Below the pieces are notes generated by a model. That model worked only from the letters and a program-made list of their open reading frames with translations, searched no databases and was not told the origin of the DNA. Shown one piece after another: positions 1 through 8,609 of a stretch of 64,000 bases of DNA. The stretch is from NCBI GenBank assembly GCA_023391635.1, contig JAEWAQ010000013.1, positions 62,001 through 126,000 of the forward strand. Direction: 5' to 3'. Made by a program: the position numbers and the translations under genes. Numbering within the stretch: position 1 is the first letter of the stretch; each line of letters begins with the position of its first letter. The DNA comes from Bacillota bacterium. Its GTDB lineage: Bacteria; Bacillota; Bacilli; Paenibacillales; Paenibacillaceae.

Positions 1-111
1 CGCTCCCTCTTCATCGATGTATCTTTCGCTAGTAGTTTCAACTAAACCATTTTCCGGAAGAGAGGTTTCCTCCATAGATTCAATCGGGTCAATAAAATCT
101 TCATCTGTCAA
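1..111 (-). CDS. 5' end of a gene coupled to the NurA-type gene (possible HerA-like ATPase)
   Basis: A reading frame starts at a TTG at 109-111 and stays open to the window edge, giving 37 residues beginning LTDEDFIDPIESMEE. An AAGGAGG ribosome site lies 8 bases upstream of the TTG. The TTG overlaps the TGA of the upstream nuclease gene (TTGA), so the two are translationally coupled. The visible part is acidic and carries no diagnostic motif. NurA nucleases are usually encoded beside the hexameric ATPase HerA, so HerA is the natural guess, but this is inference from context only. Most of the gene lies outside the window. Confidence 0.55.
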   Translation of the reverse strand, partial: MTDEDFIDPIESMEETSLPENGLVETTSERYIDEEGA

Positions 112-1241
112 GCCCTTGTCCTCCTTGGATCTATATCAAATATCCCTTCTTCAAACCCCAAATCAAAAAGTCGTGCTTCTACAAAGTTTCTAAAATCAGA
201 CCCTTTAAAAAGTGTTCTTGCAATCTGATCTGCAAGATCAATATGATATGGAAATCCTCTAACTGTAAAAGCACTACCATCAGTTGGTAATCCCCGTGTC
301 CATAAAGAATCAGTTAGAAAGATAGACACCGCTTCTTCAATTTTTTCAATATGACATTCTAGTAAATATGGTTTCGGCCCTGCTTTTACCAGCACGACAG
401 CTACTTGAGGCCCAGCACTCTTTATAAACTGTCTAAATCGGTCCTCGTCGGCATTAACGAAATTAGCCCCTGACTGTCCAGTCTCAATATCACCCTCTAA
501 AAATGTAATAAGCGTATCCTCAAGCGTTCTAATAACAATGTATTCCCCTGGTTTTAATAAAATTGCAGCATTCAATATGTCAATATCTTCAGAAGCTTCT
601 GAGACCGCAATAAATTGTTTTGTTTGAATATATTCATTAACAAGTTGGAAAGTCGGGGGTAGATTCTGAGCTGGTTTACCGGCTCCAGTCCTAAGCTCAT
701 GTGGCATTAATTCTCCATGCAATAAACGCCAATGTGCTTTGTGTTCAATTAACAATCGTCTTTCTCCAAAAAGCATTATTGCCCTTGAGAGCAAATTCGA
801 AATTGATCTTGTAGTTTTCAAATTTGAAAAAAATTCCCTTGCATTAATTGTAGTAGGTATCAATTCTGTTTCAAAAACTCTTGTTACAAGATCAACAATA
901 TCCCCTGTATTTGATACAATTACAACCCCAACCTGTATTTTTGAACCCCCTAATAAAGGAACAGGAGATATTGTCCCATCAGATGCTGCGATAGTACCAG
1001 TCTTAAATATAGATTCAGCTTGCTCTAAAGCTTGTACTGAAGGTTTTTTAATGCTTGAATACAATTCTGGATTTTCTGCTAGCAATTCTTTTCGATATTG
1101 CTCTCGGAGATTATGACTTGTTGAGATGGATATATCGATCCTCTCTTGCAAGTCGTTTAGATGATTCTCCAGAGAATTCCAAGGAGCAGAGTTTAGGACA
1201 TCAATCAATGATGGTTTAGTTGCCGCCTGATTCTGAGGCAA
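108..1241 (-). CDS. NurA-type nuclease domain protein
   Basis: A 377-residue protein that starts at TTG (1239-1241) behind GGAGAG. It resembles the NurA fold: a DGT motif near residue 88 followed by a strand-rich QVGVVIVSNTG segment (the first metal-binding aspartate region in NurA), a WRLLHGELMP segment in the middle, and a C-terminal RGFPYHIDLADQIARTLF helix ending in DPRRTR. NurA is a 5'-3' nuclease that works with the HerA translocase in DNA end resection, and bacterial pairs also act in anti-phage defence. Its gene is coupled to the next gene downstream, which fits such a pair. GC content is visibly lower than in most of the window. The assignment rests on motif memory, not a search. Confidence 0.6.
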   Translation of the reverse strand: MPQNQAATKPSLIDVLNSAPWNSLENHLNDLQERIDISISTSHNLREQYRKELLAENPELYSSIKKPSVQALEQAESIFKTGTIAASDGTISPVPLLGGSKIQVGVVIVSNTGDIVDLVTRVFETELIPTTINAREFFSNLKTTRSISNLLSRAIMLFGERRLLIEHKAHWRLLHGELMPHELRTGAGKPAQNLPPTFQLVNEYIQTKQFIAVSEASEDIDILNAAILLKPGEYIVIRTLEDTLITFLEGDIETGQSGANFVNADEDRFRQFIKSAGPQVAVVLVKAGPKPYLLECHIEKIEEAVSIFLTDSLWTRGLPTDGSAFTVRGFPYHIDLADQIARTLFKGSDFRNFVEARLFDLGFEEGIFDIDPRRTRA

Positions 1242-1506
1242 GTTATATCTCTCCTATGCAGTTGACAATATTCTGTTAAATTCTACAGATTCAATCAATT
1301 TCCTTCTTTACTAAACTAAATATAAGTATAAAATCCTGATTCGTTTGAACTAATTAATCAGATTTACTAATTTACTTCTATATAATGTTACAATCGATCC
1401 ATTTCTTCGTGTGAACGGATAACCTGCTTGCGAGGTATAATTAAAGCCGTCCTAAATGAGGTATGAGTGATTATTACTTGAAATTTTAGGGGAGTATTGA
1501 ATTCTG

Positions 1507-1731
1507 TTAGACTCGAATCGAAATAAAATTCGACAAGGAGGTAAAATAACCTCTTAGAGGAACTAGGTTATTACGGTAAAAAACTAAGCGATCCTCCAGT
1601 GGAATACCGAGAAAAGATCGCTGAACCACCTCGTTAATCACCATGGGTCGCCGACCATCGGGAAATAGACCTTCTCTTTCGACCTTTCGTAGCTGATGGC
1701 GATAGTTTTGATTTTTCATAGTGTATTTCAC
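1507..1731 (-). CDS. Weak small reading frame, 74 residues, basic
   Basis: A basic 74-residue frame starts at GTG (1729-1731), or at an ATG four codons later. Neither has a clear ribosome site. No family is recognised. The flanking stretches 1242-1506 and 1732-1870 hold no convincing gene, although a TATAAT lies at about 1436-1441 on the plus strand. It may be a chance frame in AT-rich DNA. Confidence 0.25.
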   Translation of the reverse strand: MKYTMKNQNYRHQLRKVEREGLFPDGRRPMVINEVVQRSFLGIPLEDRLVFYRNNLVPLRGYFTSLSNFISIRV

Positions 1732-1870
1732 TAAGTAGGTATAACGTGATGGCTCTCTTATTCCTGTTGGTGCTCCAAGAAGACGGTAAGTAGCAGCAAT
1801 TGGATTGAGCTAAGTCAATCAGGTTATCTACTCAGGCAATATGAACGTTTTACCAGCATATCAAAATCAC

Positions 1871-1906
1871 AAAGCCCGTCACCCATGAAATGGAGTTACA
1901 GGCTTT
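1871..1906 (-). terminator. Terminator after the LytTR gene
   Basis: The nine-base arms AAAGCCYGT at 1871-1879 and 1898-1906 can pair (one G-U). The hairpin overlaps the 3' edge of the LytTR gene and is followed on the minus strand by a T-rich stretch. Confidence 0.5.
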
Positions 1907-2244
1907 CATTCGTTCATAGAGTTAAGCTCTATTGCCAAATTCCTTCGAATATTCTCAGTGAAAGGAATTATGATATTTCCATTGTGATTAGGAATCGTAA
2001 CTACTCGTAAAGTTGGGTCGTATGAACTTATTTTTCTTACATTCACCATCGTCCCCCGATCTAGTTGCAGAAAGCCTTCGCTTTGCAAAAAAGTACACCA
2101 GTCCAGCAAAGTAGAAATCGGTTTGAATCTCTCATCGAAGGAGTAAAAATACAATCCTCCAAAACCATTGGTTTGCAAGTATAAAATATCATGTACATTC
2201 ATTACGCGAGGCTTCCCCTTCGAATCAATCAACAAGAGATTCAT
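1906..2244 (-). CDS. LytTR-domain DNA-binding protein
   Basis: This encodes 112 residues when started at the ATG at 2242-2244, which has GGGGAG six bases upstream; the frame extends 12 codons further up without a better site. The fold is a stand-alone LytTR domain: MNVHDILYLQTNGFGGLYFYS, then a conserved FLQLDRGTMVNVRKIS segment typical of the beta-strand DNA-binding core, and a C-terminal strand-turn-helix ending in ENIRRNLAIEL. There is no response-regulator receiver domain. Single-domain LytTR proteins often control quorum, competence or bacteriocin genes. It is divergent from the XRE gene across about 210 bases that probably hold both promoters. The targets are unknown. Confidence 0.75.
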   Translation of the reverse strand: MNLLLIDSKGKPRVMNVHDILYLQTNGFGGLYFYSFDERFKPISTLLDWCTFLQSEGFLQLDRGTMVNVRKISSYDPTLRVVTIPNHNGNIIIPFTENIRRNLAIELNSMNE

Positions 2245-2456
2245 TATTTCTCCCCTCAGCGAAATCAATGAATAAACCAAATATTACTCGGAAATAATAT
2301 TCTCATTACTCATTCTATGTGAAAACAATAATCGGACATCTCAATTATACACAAAAATAATATCCAAAGACAATGTTTATACTAAAAACAGTATTCAACA
2401 ACCTATGTCTGCATCTTATCCAGTTCTCTACACTCTTTATCAAAGAGGTGTGGACG

Positions 2457-2807
2457 ATGAACAACGATATTCTCAAACTAGTTGGCCGACGCATTCGCGA
2501 TTTGCGTAAAGAGAGGGAAATGTCGCAGGAACTCCTTGGGGAGAAGGGTGGCTTTCATTATTCCTATATTGGTCAAATCGAGCGAGGCGAGAAAAACATC
2601 GCACTAATGAACCTTGCGAAGATTGCCACAGCATTAGATGTTAGTATCTCTCAACTATTCTCATATGTAGACGACGAAGAAAAACGTACTGATTCTGAAT
2701 CAGACTTACAAGAAATCGTTTCAACCCTGCGAACAAAAAAACCAACTCAGATACGCATGGTCAGAAATGTCATTCGGGAGATTTTGCGAGATGATGAGGG
2801 TATTTGA
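2457..2807 (+). CDS. XRE-family helix-turn-helix regulator
   Basis: A 116-residue protein starting at the ATG at 2457 behind AGAGGTG; a longer frame upstream lacks a ribosome site. Residues 5-62 form a Cro/C1-type domain (LVGRRIRDLRKEREMSQELL, then HYSYIGQIERGEKNIALMNL, then ATALDVSISQLF). The tail of about 45 residues is charged and ends in a helix (IRMVRNVIREILRDDE) also seen in SinR-like and stand-alone XRE proteins. Divergent from the LytTR gene. It may control that gene or the neighbouring accessory DNA. No operator was identified. Confidence 0.8.
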   Translation: MNNDILKLVGRRIRDLRKEREMSQELLGEKGGFHYSYIGQIERGEKNIALMNLAKIATALDVSISQLFSYVDDEEKRTDSESDLQEIVSTLRTKKPTQIRMVRNVIREILRDDEGI

Positions 2808-2946
2808 ATCACGCTTGCACAAAGGGTGATTTCCGCATCTCTGGACAACTTCAAGGACGACTTCAATTTCAACTGGTTTAGTCACAAACAGGTAAGGCAA
2901 ACATAGTTGAATAAGATATTGTAAAGCCACAACTCAGGAGGAAATC

Positions 2947-3342
2947 ATGGGCAGAGTCGTTCATTTCGAGATTCATGTAGACGACATGGAGCGTGCCAAA
3001 AAGTTTTATGGAGATATATTCGGATGGACATTTGAGGATTGGAGCGCATATGCGGGAATGCCTTATTTTGGTGCTGTGACGGGCAATTCGAAAGAACTCG
3101 GAATCGACGGGGCTTTGATGCAACGTCGGGGCGCCTCCCCGGAGCCGGGTAAGGCCTTGAACGGTTATGCATGCACAATTGGCGTGGGAGACTACGATTC
3201 TACCGAAGCCAAGATTCTGAATCTTGGAGGCAAGGTTGCATTACCGAAGTATGCACTGCCTGGAATGGCGTGGCAAGGGTATTACATCGACACCGAAGGC
3301 AATACGTTCGGCATTCATCAGCCGGATGAGAACGCAAAATAA
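2947..3342 (+). CDS. VOC (glyoxalase/bleomycin-resistance fold) family protein
   Basis: 131 residues with a CAGGAGGAA ribosome site. Two beta-alpha-beta-beta-beta halves are visible: residues 1-60 (VVHFEIHVDDMERAKKFYGDIFGW) and 70-125 (GYACTIGVGDYDSTEAKILNLGG, then GYYIDTEGNTFGIHQPDE). The DTEGNTFGI ending is typical of the YaeR/VOC group that lies near glyoxalase I. Candidate metal ligands are His6 or Glu8 and a late His or Glu, but the substrate cannot be predicted. Transcribed alone, with its own terminator just downstream. Confidence 0.85.
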   Translation: MGRVVHFEIHVDDMERAKKFYGDIFGWTFEDWSAYAGMPYFGAVTGNSKELGIDGALMQRRGASPEPGKALNGYACTIGVGDYDSTEAKILNLGGKVALPKYALPGMAWQGYYIDTEGNTFGIHQPDENAK

Positions 3343-3369
3343 ATTTTGCATTCCGCACATATTGACGAA

Positions 3370-3393
3370 AGCCCGGCCTCATGAGGTCGGGCT
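3370..3393 (+). terminator. Terminator after the VOC gene
   Basis: Arms AGCCCGGCC and GGTCGGGCT pair across a six-base loop, followed by CTTCATGTTTCATT. Bases 3394-3645 hold a tiny minus-strand frame (3403-3498) and the leader of the next gene. Confidence 0.75.
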
Positions 3394-3402
3394 CTTCATG
3401 TT

Positions 3403-3498
3403 TCATTCATCATCACCCGCAACAACATCGAAGCTCGCTTCTTCCCTGGCCCCTTCCGTTCTCTTCACCAAGCGTACCCAATCATGCAACGCATTCAC
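3403..3498 (-). pseudogene. Short relative of the 7526-7699 small gene (probable remnant)
   Basis: A 31-residue frame from GTG at 3496-3498 ends in REEASFDVVAGDDE and a TGA. Its last dozen residues match the end of the 57-residue small protein on the other side of the large surface gene (PQESVFDVVADDE), and the DNA also aligns there. A stop codon lies just upstream of the GTG and no ribosome site is seen, so this looks like a 3' remnant of a duplicated small gene. Confidence 0.4.
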
Positions 3499-3645
3499 AG
3501 CGTCATTCTACCAGGGAAACGATCGGTGTACTCATTTTTCAAATTTCAGGATAAGAGATGAAACATTTCGATCGAAACGCCGTCTAAATTGTCATCAGAC
3601 TCGGGAATCGACCGGCATCTGTTAAAAATATGGACAGGAGTGAGA

Positions 3646-6600
3646 ATGATGAGAAAATCCATTGGAGCGTTCCTTGCATTTGCACTGTTGTTATCCGCAA
3701 TAATCACGCCGCAAGCGCAAGCCGCTTCCGCCATTAAGATCATTATCGACGGCACCGAGTTAACGACCGACCAGCCGCCCATCATCGTCGATTCGCGCGT
3801 GCTCGTGCCATTGCGGGGAATATTCGAAGCGTTGCAGGCCGAAGTCGGGTGGGATCCGAAACAGAAGATCGTGACCGCCGCGAAGGCGGGTACGACCGTC
3901 ATTCTGAAGATCGGCTCCCCATTTGCTACGATCAACGGCAAGACCGTATCGCTTGACGTTCCTGCCCAAATCAGAAACGACAGGACGTTGGTGCCGGTTC
4001 GATTCGTCAGTGAAGCGCTGGGCGAAGACGTCAAATGGCATTCGGACACCCAGAGCGTCGTCATTACAACTTCCGCTTCAAAGTTGGTCGGAGCTGCTGC
4101 TTATGTGACGGCTTTCGCTGGCAAGCAATACGGCGACGGCCGCGATCTGAAAGTGGGCTTTGCTCCGCCGGCCGACACGTCCCTGATTCAGCACTATCGA
4201 ATTTTGTTCGTTAAGGCGGAGAACGCTTCTTCCTTTACTTTGGCCAAAGCCCAGGCAGCGGCGTCCGACCGTTACACGACCGTACCGGCGTCTTACACCG
4301 GTCAATCCACCACCGCGTTGTCCGCGCAAACCAAAGACGTCGACGGAGCCGTCCTGCGCACGTACCAAGCGTATAAAATTTTCATCCTGACGGTCGGCAA
4401 AAACAACAACGCTTTATCCGCTTCTTCCAATACCGTCACGTTGGAGGACAACACGCTGATCAACACCGCTTCCAATGTCAAGATCAGCGACGTGAACGAC
4501 TTCGGCGACGGCCGCGATCTTTCGGTATCGTTCTCGAAAGCGAATATCGACAGCAATATTTCGAACTATCGGATTATGATCGTAAGAAGCGCCGAGGCAT
4601 CGAAATTCAATTTGGAAGCCGCGAATAAAGTATCGAACCATTATACTTCCGTATCCAAATCAAGCAGCGGCACTTTGACGGCTACGCTCGGCTCATCTTC
4701 GAGAGACACCTCGGGCCAATTGATTCAGAACGGCATATCGTATACCGCTTTCGTGCTGTCGGTCGCCAATAATAGCGCGTATAAGAACAATTTGTCGGCC
4801 TCGTCGGTTTCCGTAACGCTATCCACATCCGTTGTGGCGCCGGTCATTACGAACGTCGAGGATATCGCCAATAACGGCAACGGAACGGATCTGCAAGTGA
4901 GCTTCAACAAAGCGTCGAACGAAGCGTTCGTCAGCAAGTATCGCATTTTTGTCGTTCGGAATGCCGACTACGGCAGCTTCACTTTATCGGAAGCGAATAA
5001 GGTGGCGTCGGGAAGGTATACCGATGTCGCGAAAACGGGTTATAACCTTACGCAGACGCTTGCATCAAGCGCGAAAGACGTGAAGGGAAATGCAATTGCC
5101 AACGGCATCGCATACCGCGTCTTCGTCATGGGGATCAGCAGCAACAGTTCCGCCGCGCCGAATGCGCTATCCGTCGCTTCAACCAGCATTACGTTAACCC
5201 ATTCAGGCGTCAGCCCCGTTACCAACGTCGCGCTTCGCGATGTGAGCGATTATAACGACGGCCGGGATTTGCAAGTGTCCTTCAACAAAGCCCCGGACGA
5301 GAAGAACATTAACTTTTACCGCATCTTCGTCGTCAGGGCGACCGCTGCAAGCCAGTTCAATCTTGCAACCGCCAATGCGATCAGCAGCTCCAACAACGGC
5401 AATTATACGACCGTTTATAAAACAGGCGCCAACATCAGCACGAAGCTGCCCGCCGATGCGAGAGATACGAGCGGAGCGCTCGTTCAGAACGGCGTCAGCT
5501 ATCATGTATTCGTATTATCGGTAGGTACCGGCAATTACACCGGCATCCATGCCCTGTCCGCGCAATCCGCCGCGATGACGTTGAGCGGGACTGCCTTGCC
5601 TCCTGTCACGAACGTAACCGTCAGCGACGTCAGTGACTTCGGCAACGGCAAGGATTTGCGGGTATCGTTCAACAAGCCGAGCAATGAGGCAAACATTAAC
5701 CAATACCGAGTATTCGTCGTCCGGAGCGATAGCGCAAGCAGCTTTACGCTCGCATCGGCGAATGCCATTACGAATCCCAATCTCTATACGACCGTGAACA
5801 AGACAGGCGCCAATATCAGCACGGCGCTTGCCGACAGCGCCTTGGATGTCCTTGGCGTTCCGATTCATAACGGTATCGGCTACCGGGTATTCGTCATGTC
5901 CGTCGGCAACGGATCGAGCACGCTCTCCAATTATTCGTCGGCCATTACCTTGACGAACTCCGGCATCGTTCAGGCGCCGACGAGCGTAACGGTCAAAGAC
6001 GTGGCGGACAACAACAACGGGCAAGATTTGCAAGTGTCTTTCACCAAAGCTTCCAACGAGTCCAACATTAGCCAATACCGGATCTTCATCGTCAAAAACG
6101 CGAATGCCGGCAGTTTCAACGTGACGACCGCAAACTCGATTACGAATAGCAGCAATTATACGGTCGTTAGCAAAACGGGTGGTAACATAAGCATAACGCT
6201 GCCAGCCGCAGCAAAAGACATCAACGGTGACCTGATTAAAAACGGCATCGGCTATAACGCATTCGTCATGTCGGTCGCAACCGGGAACAACAGCAAATTA
6301 AACTCGCTATCCGCTTCGTCGGCTGCGATCACGCTTTCGTCGAGCAGCGTTGCCGCAATTACGAACGTTGCAGTCGCCGATGTAGGCGATCAAGGGAACG
6401 GTCAAGATTTGCAAGTGTCATTCACGAAAGCTTCCAACGAAAGCAACATTGGAAGCTACCGGATTTATGTCGTGAAATCGGCCCTTGCAAGCACCTTTAA
6501 CCTGACAATGGCAAATGCCGTCTCATCATCCAACTATACGACAGTGAACAAAACGAACAACAACATCAGCACGATCCTCGCCGCCGGCGCCAAGGATACC

Positions 6601-7422
6601 GAAGGACTCAACATCCAGAACGGAATCTCCTACAACGTATTCGTCATGTCGGTCGAGAGCGGCAGCAATAGCAGCTTGAACGCACTGTCCGCCCCGTCGG
6701 CTGCGATTACCTTGTCCATAACGGCCGTACAGCCGGTTACGAACATCATCGCCAGCGACGTAGGCGACTTGGGCAACGGGCAGGATTTGCAAGTGTCCTT
6801 TACCCGCCCCGCCAACGAAAGCAACATTAATCATTACCGGATCCTCGTCGTTAACGCCGCAAACGCCGGCAACTTTAACCTGAATGCGGCGATGGGAACG
6901 AATTATTACACGATGGCTGCAGTCGGCGGGAATAACAGCCTTACGCTTCCTGCCAACGTCCTCGATACGAACGGGGTCGCCATCCAGAACGGCGTCAATT
7001 ACCAAGTATTCGTCATGTCCACCGGCAACAACCTTTCCGCATCCACGCTGTCCGGCGCATCGAACGCCCTTACGCTCAGCGTCGCGCTGACCGCCGCGCA
7101 AGCGATTAGCGGGGCGCAAGCTGGCTCCGATGCCGTCATGAACGTGACCTTCTCGAATTCGAACGAAGCCGGGATTGCCAAATATGCGATACTGGTCACC
7201 GTCAATGCCGCATTAACGGAAGCGGAGGCAAACAGTCTTTATTTATCGAATAAAACTACGGTCGTCGACAGATCGACTAAAAGCGCGAGCGTAGCCGCCG
7301 ATGTAACCGGGACGGCGTTAATCCCCGGGAACTATTACGTCTATGTGCTCTCGATAGCGGATGGCGTATCGGCCATCGCCAACAAGCTTTCAGCGCCAAG
7401 CGGCCCGGTAACGATCGTTTAA
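3646..7422 (+). CDS. Secreted stalk-domain protein with nine extracellular repeats
   Basis: 1258 residues, starting at the ATG pair 3646/3649 behind ACAGGAG. Residues 1-27 are a signal peptide ending around AQA. Residues 30-145 form a copper-amine-oxidase N-terminal-type stalk domain (VDSRVLVPLRGIFEAL, later NDRTLVPVRFVSEALG), which has no catalytic role. The rest is about eight clear repeats and one degenerate repeat of 125-135 residues. Each repeat opens with a GNGxDLQVSFxKASNE-type strand, has a YRIFVV strand, then an NGISYxVFVMSV strand, and ends LSAxSxAITL. They look like fibronectin-III-type beta sandwiches. Some repeats are nearly identical at DNA level. There is no anchoring motif at the C-terminus, so the protein is probably released or wall-associated. 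Flanked by strong terminators. Confidence 0.85.
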   Translation: MMRKSIGAFLAFALLLSAIITPQAQAASAIKIIIDGTELTTDQPPIIVDSRVLVPLRGIFEALQAEVGWDPKQKIVTAAKAGTTVILKIGSPFATINGKTVSLDVPAQIRNDRTLVPVRFVSEALGEDVKWHSDTQSVVITTSASKLVGAAAYVTAFAGKQYGDGRDLKVGFAPPADTSLIQHYRILFVKAENASSFTLAKAQAAASDRYTTVPASYTGQSTTALSAQTKDVDGAVLRTYQAYKIFILTVGKNNNALSASSNTVTLEDNTLINTASNVKISDVNDFGDGRDLSVSFSKANIDSNISNYRIMIVRSAEASKFNLEAANKVSNHYTSVSKSSSGTLTATLGSSSRDTSGQLIQNGISYTAFVLSVANNSAYKNNLSASSVSVTLSTSVVAPVITNVEDIANNGNGTDLQVSFNKASNEAFVSKYRIFVVRNADYGSFTLSEANKVASGRYTDVAKTGYNLTQTLASSAKDVKGNAIANGIAYRVFVMGISSNSSAAPNALSVASTSITLTHSGVSPVTNVALRDVSDYNDGRDLQVSFNKAPDEKNINFYRIFVVRATAASQFNLATANAISSSNNGNYTTVYKTGANISTKLPADARDTSGALVQNGVSYHVFVLSVGTGNYTGIHALSAQSAAMTLSGTALPPVTNVTVSDVSDFGNGKDLRVSFNKPSNEANINQYRVFVVRSDSASSFTLASANAITNPNLYTTVNKTGANISTALADSALDVLGVPIHNGIGYRVFVMSVGNGSSTLSNYSSAITLTNSGIVQAPTSVTVKDVADNNNGQDLQVSFTKASNESNISQYRIFIVKNANAGSFNVTTANSITNSSNYTVVSKTGGNISITLPAAAKDINGDLIKNGIGYNAFVMSVATGNNSKLNSLSASSAAITLSSSSVAAITNVAVADVGDQGNGQDLQVSFTKASNESNIGSYRIYVVKSALASTFNLTMANAVSSSNYTTVNKTNNNISTILAAGAKDTEGLNIQNGISYNVFVMSVESGSNSSLNALSAPSAAITLSITAVQPVTNIIASDVGDLGNGQDLQVSFTRPANESNINHYRILVVNAANAGNFNLNAAMGTNYYTMAAVGGNNSLTLPANVLDTNGVAIQNGVNYQVFVMSTGNNLSASTLSGASNALTLSVALTAAQAISGAQAGSDAVMNVTFSNSNEAGIAKYAILVTVNAALTEAEANSLYLSNKTTVVDRSTKSASVAADVTGTALIPGNYYVYVLSIADGVSAIANKLSAPSGPVTIV

Positions 7423-7428
7423 GATTGC

Positions 7429-7473
7429 AAGAAACGAGGCTGTCCACGAGTGAGTGAGACAGCCTCGTTTCTT
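7429..7473 (+). terminator. Strong terminator after the repeat surface protein
   Basis: A perfect 16-base stem (7429-7444 with 7458-7473) with a 13-base loop; the arms begin AAGAAACGAGGC. It works in both orientations, so it may also stop transcripts from the small minus-strand genes to its right. Confidence 0.9.
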
Positions 7474-7525
7474 GGTGAAGGCCGACAAGCGGTTTTGGCG
7501 TTCCGATTTCGCTACCCTGCGTACT

Positions 7526-7699
7526 TCATTCGTCATCCGCTACAACATCGAATACACTTTCTTGCGGCACGCGCGTCAATTCTTGTTGCCGCAGGACTTG
7601 ATCTTCTATACTGGAATACCATTCCTCGAACGATTGATCCAATTGCCACTCCCGATTAGGATCTTCATTCTTGTCGGAATCCAACTCGATGTCATCCAT
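7526..7699 (-). CDS. Acidic 57-residue small protein
   Basis: Starts at ATG 7697-7699 behind AGGTGATGC and ends TGA at 7526. The protein is acidic (MDDIELDSDKNEDPNREW at the start, FDVVADDE at the end) and mostly helical. No family is recognised. It is downstream of another small frame on the same strand (7756-7917), and a truncated relative lies at 3403-3498. The surrounding stretch 7474-8165 otherwise has no long gene. The codon choice and the conserved tail support a real gene, but there is no functional clue. Confidence 0.5.
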   Translation of the reverse strand: MDDIELDSDKNEDPNREWQLDQSFEEWYSSIEDQVLRQQELTRVPQESVFDVVADDE

Positions 7700-7755
7700 A
7701 TCAGCATCACCTATCCTTTGCCTCTCTGCTGTATGATGCGACTCGGAACGGAAAG

Positions 7756-7917
7756 TTATTCGATGCTACATAAAACATGTTCATCCTTCACACCATCCCC
7801 CCTCATATGCACAACCTTCTGAAGGAACGAAATTTCATTTTGAATTTTAGAGAAGCCCTCGATTTCAGGAACCTCTTTGATCGTCAACGATTGATGGTTA
7901 CCGATTGCCATCGCCAT
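7756..7917 (-). CDS. 53-residue small protein, first of a two-gene unit
   Basis: Frame from ATG 7915-7917 (a second ATG two codons on), giving MAMAIGNHQSLTIKEVPEIE and a helical, mixed-charge remainder. No good ribosome site is visible, which lowers confidence. A possible promoter lies upstream: TCGCAA at 7990-7995 (TTGCGA on the minus strand) and TATACT at 7969-7974, with a short 15-base spacer. The next small gene starts 57 bases after its stop. Unknown function. Confidence 0.4.
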   Translation of the reverse strand: MAMAIGNHQSLTIKEVPEIEGFSKIQNEISFLQKVVHMRGDGVKDEHVLCSIE

Positions 7918-8169
7918 GGTTTCGAAATTTTACTTGACGAAATATATCAGCGGCAATAGCCTGCCTTAAGTATAGAAAACCCAGCACGTTCGCAAATGCG
8001 AAATTATCACATGATCCATACTTTGCAGTCCTCATGCGTACAACTCCAGATTACATGTGGAATTCCTCTACCGATTTTCCTCTAAAAGCCAAATGAAATC
8101 ATAACACAATACACAAAGCAAATATTTATGGTAACATAGAGGATAAAATGTTTTTAGGAGTGATTAGGT

Positions 8170-8487
8170 CTGAAGAAAAAAAACAAACCGATTTCCTTTG
8201 ATGAATTGCTGAAAGAATTGCAAAATGCCAAATCCAATGAAGTCGTTACGGATCAAGTATCCTTTGATAGGTTATTTCAAGAGACTTTCATGTGCCGATA
8301 TTCTTCCTTCAAAAACTTCGACGAATTTCTCCGCAAGGGAAACTTCGACGTCAGGAGCCAGAAAGATATCGATAATATTCCTGACGAGCTTTTTGACCGG
8401 CATGTCGACAGGGAAACTGATTTCGACAGCTGGCAGTCGATGCTGAACCGCGCCAACGAGGAATACGCGGCCAGCCATAGGTTATAG
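8170..8487 (+). CDS. Uncharacterised charged small protein, probable CTG start
   Basis: The frame is open from just after a TGA at 8161. An AGGAG at 8156-8160 is well placed for a CTG at 8170, giving 105 residues beginning LKKKNKPISFDELLKELQ. No ATG or GTG precedes the conserved-looking part; a TTG at 8206 has no ribosome site. The protein is hydrophilic and helical, rich in Asp, Phe and Asn (FKNFDEFLRKGNFDV, then DSWQSMLNRANEEYAASHRL). No family is recognised. It is followed by a strong terminator and is transcribed alone. Cytosolic by composition. Confidence 0.7.
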   Translation: MKKKNKPISFDELLKELQNAKSNEVVTDQVSFDRLFQETFMCRYSSFKNFDEFLRKGNFDVRSQKDIDNIPDELFDRHVDRETDFDSWQSMLNRANEEYAASHRL

Positions 8488-8510
8488 CGGCATCTGAATT
8501 GAAGATAAAT

Positions 8511-8547
8511 GACGATCGAGTCCTATGTAGGTGCGATCGTCTTTTTT
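8511..8547 (+). terminator. Terminator after the 8170-8487 gene
   Basis: GACGATCG and CGATCGTC (8511-8518, 8534-8541) form a perfect stem followed by six T residues. Confidence 0.9.
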
Positions 8548-8609
8548 GAACAGCTTTTATACGCATCGACCGAAACAGGTCCGTAATAACATCAAAGCCG
8601 ATACGACGA

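Noticed and set aside
4078..7205. Numerous minus-strand frames under the surface protein gene
   Set aside because: All are opposite-strand shadows of the repeat protein; none has a site or domain.
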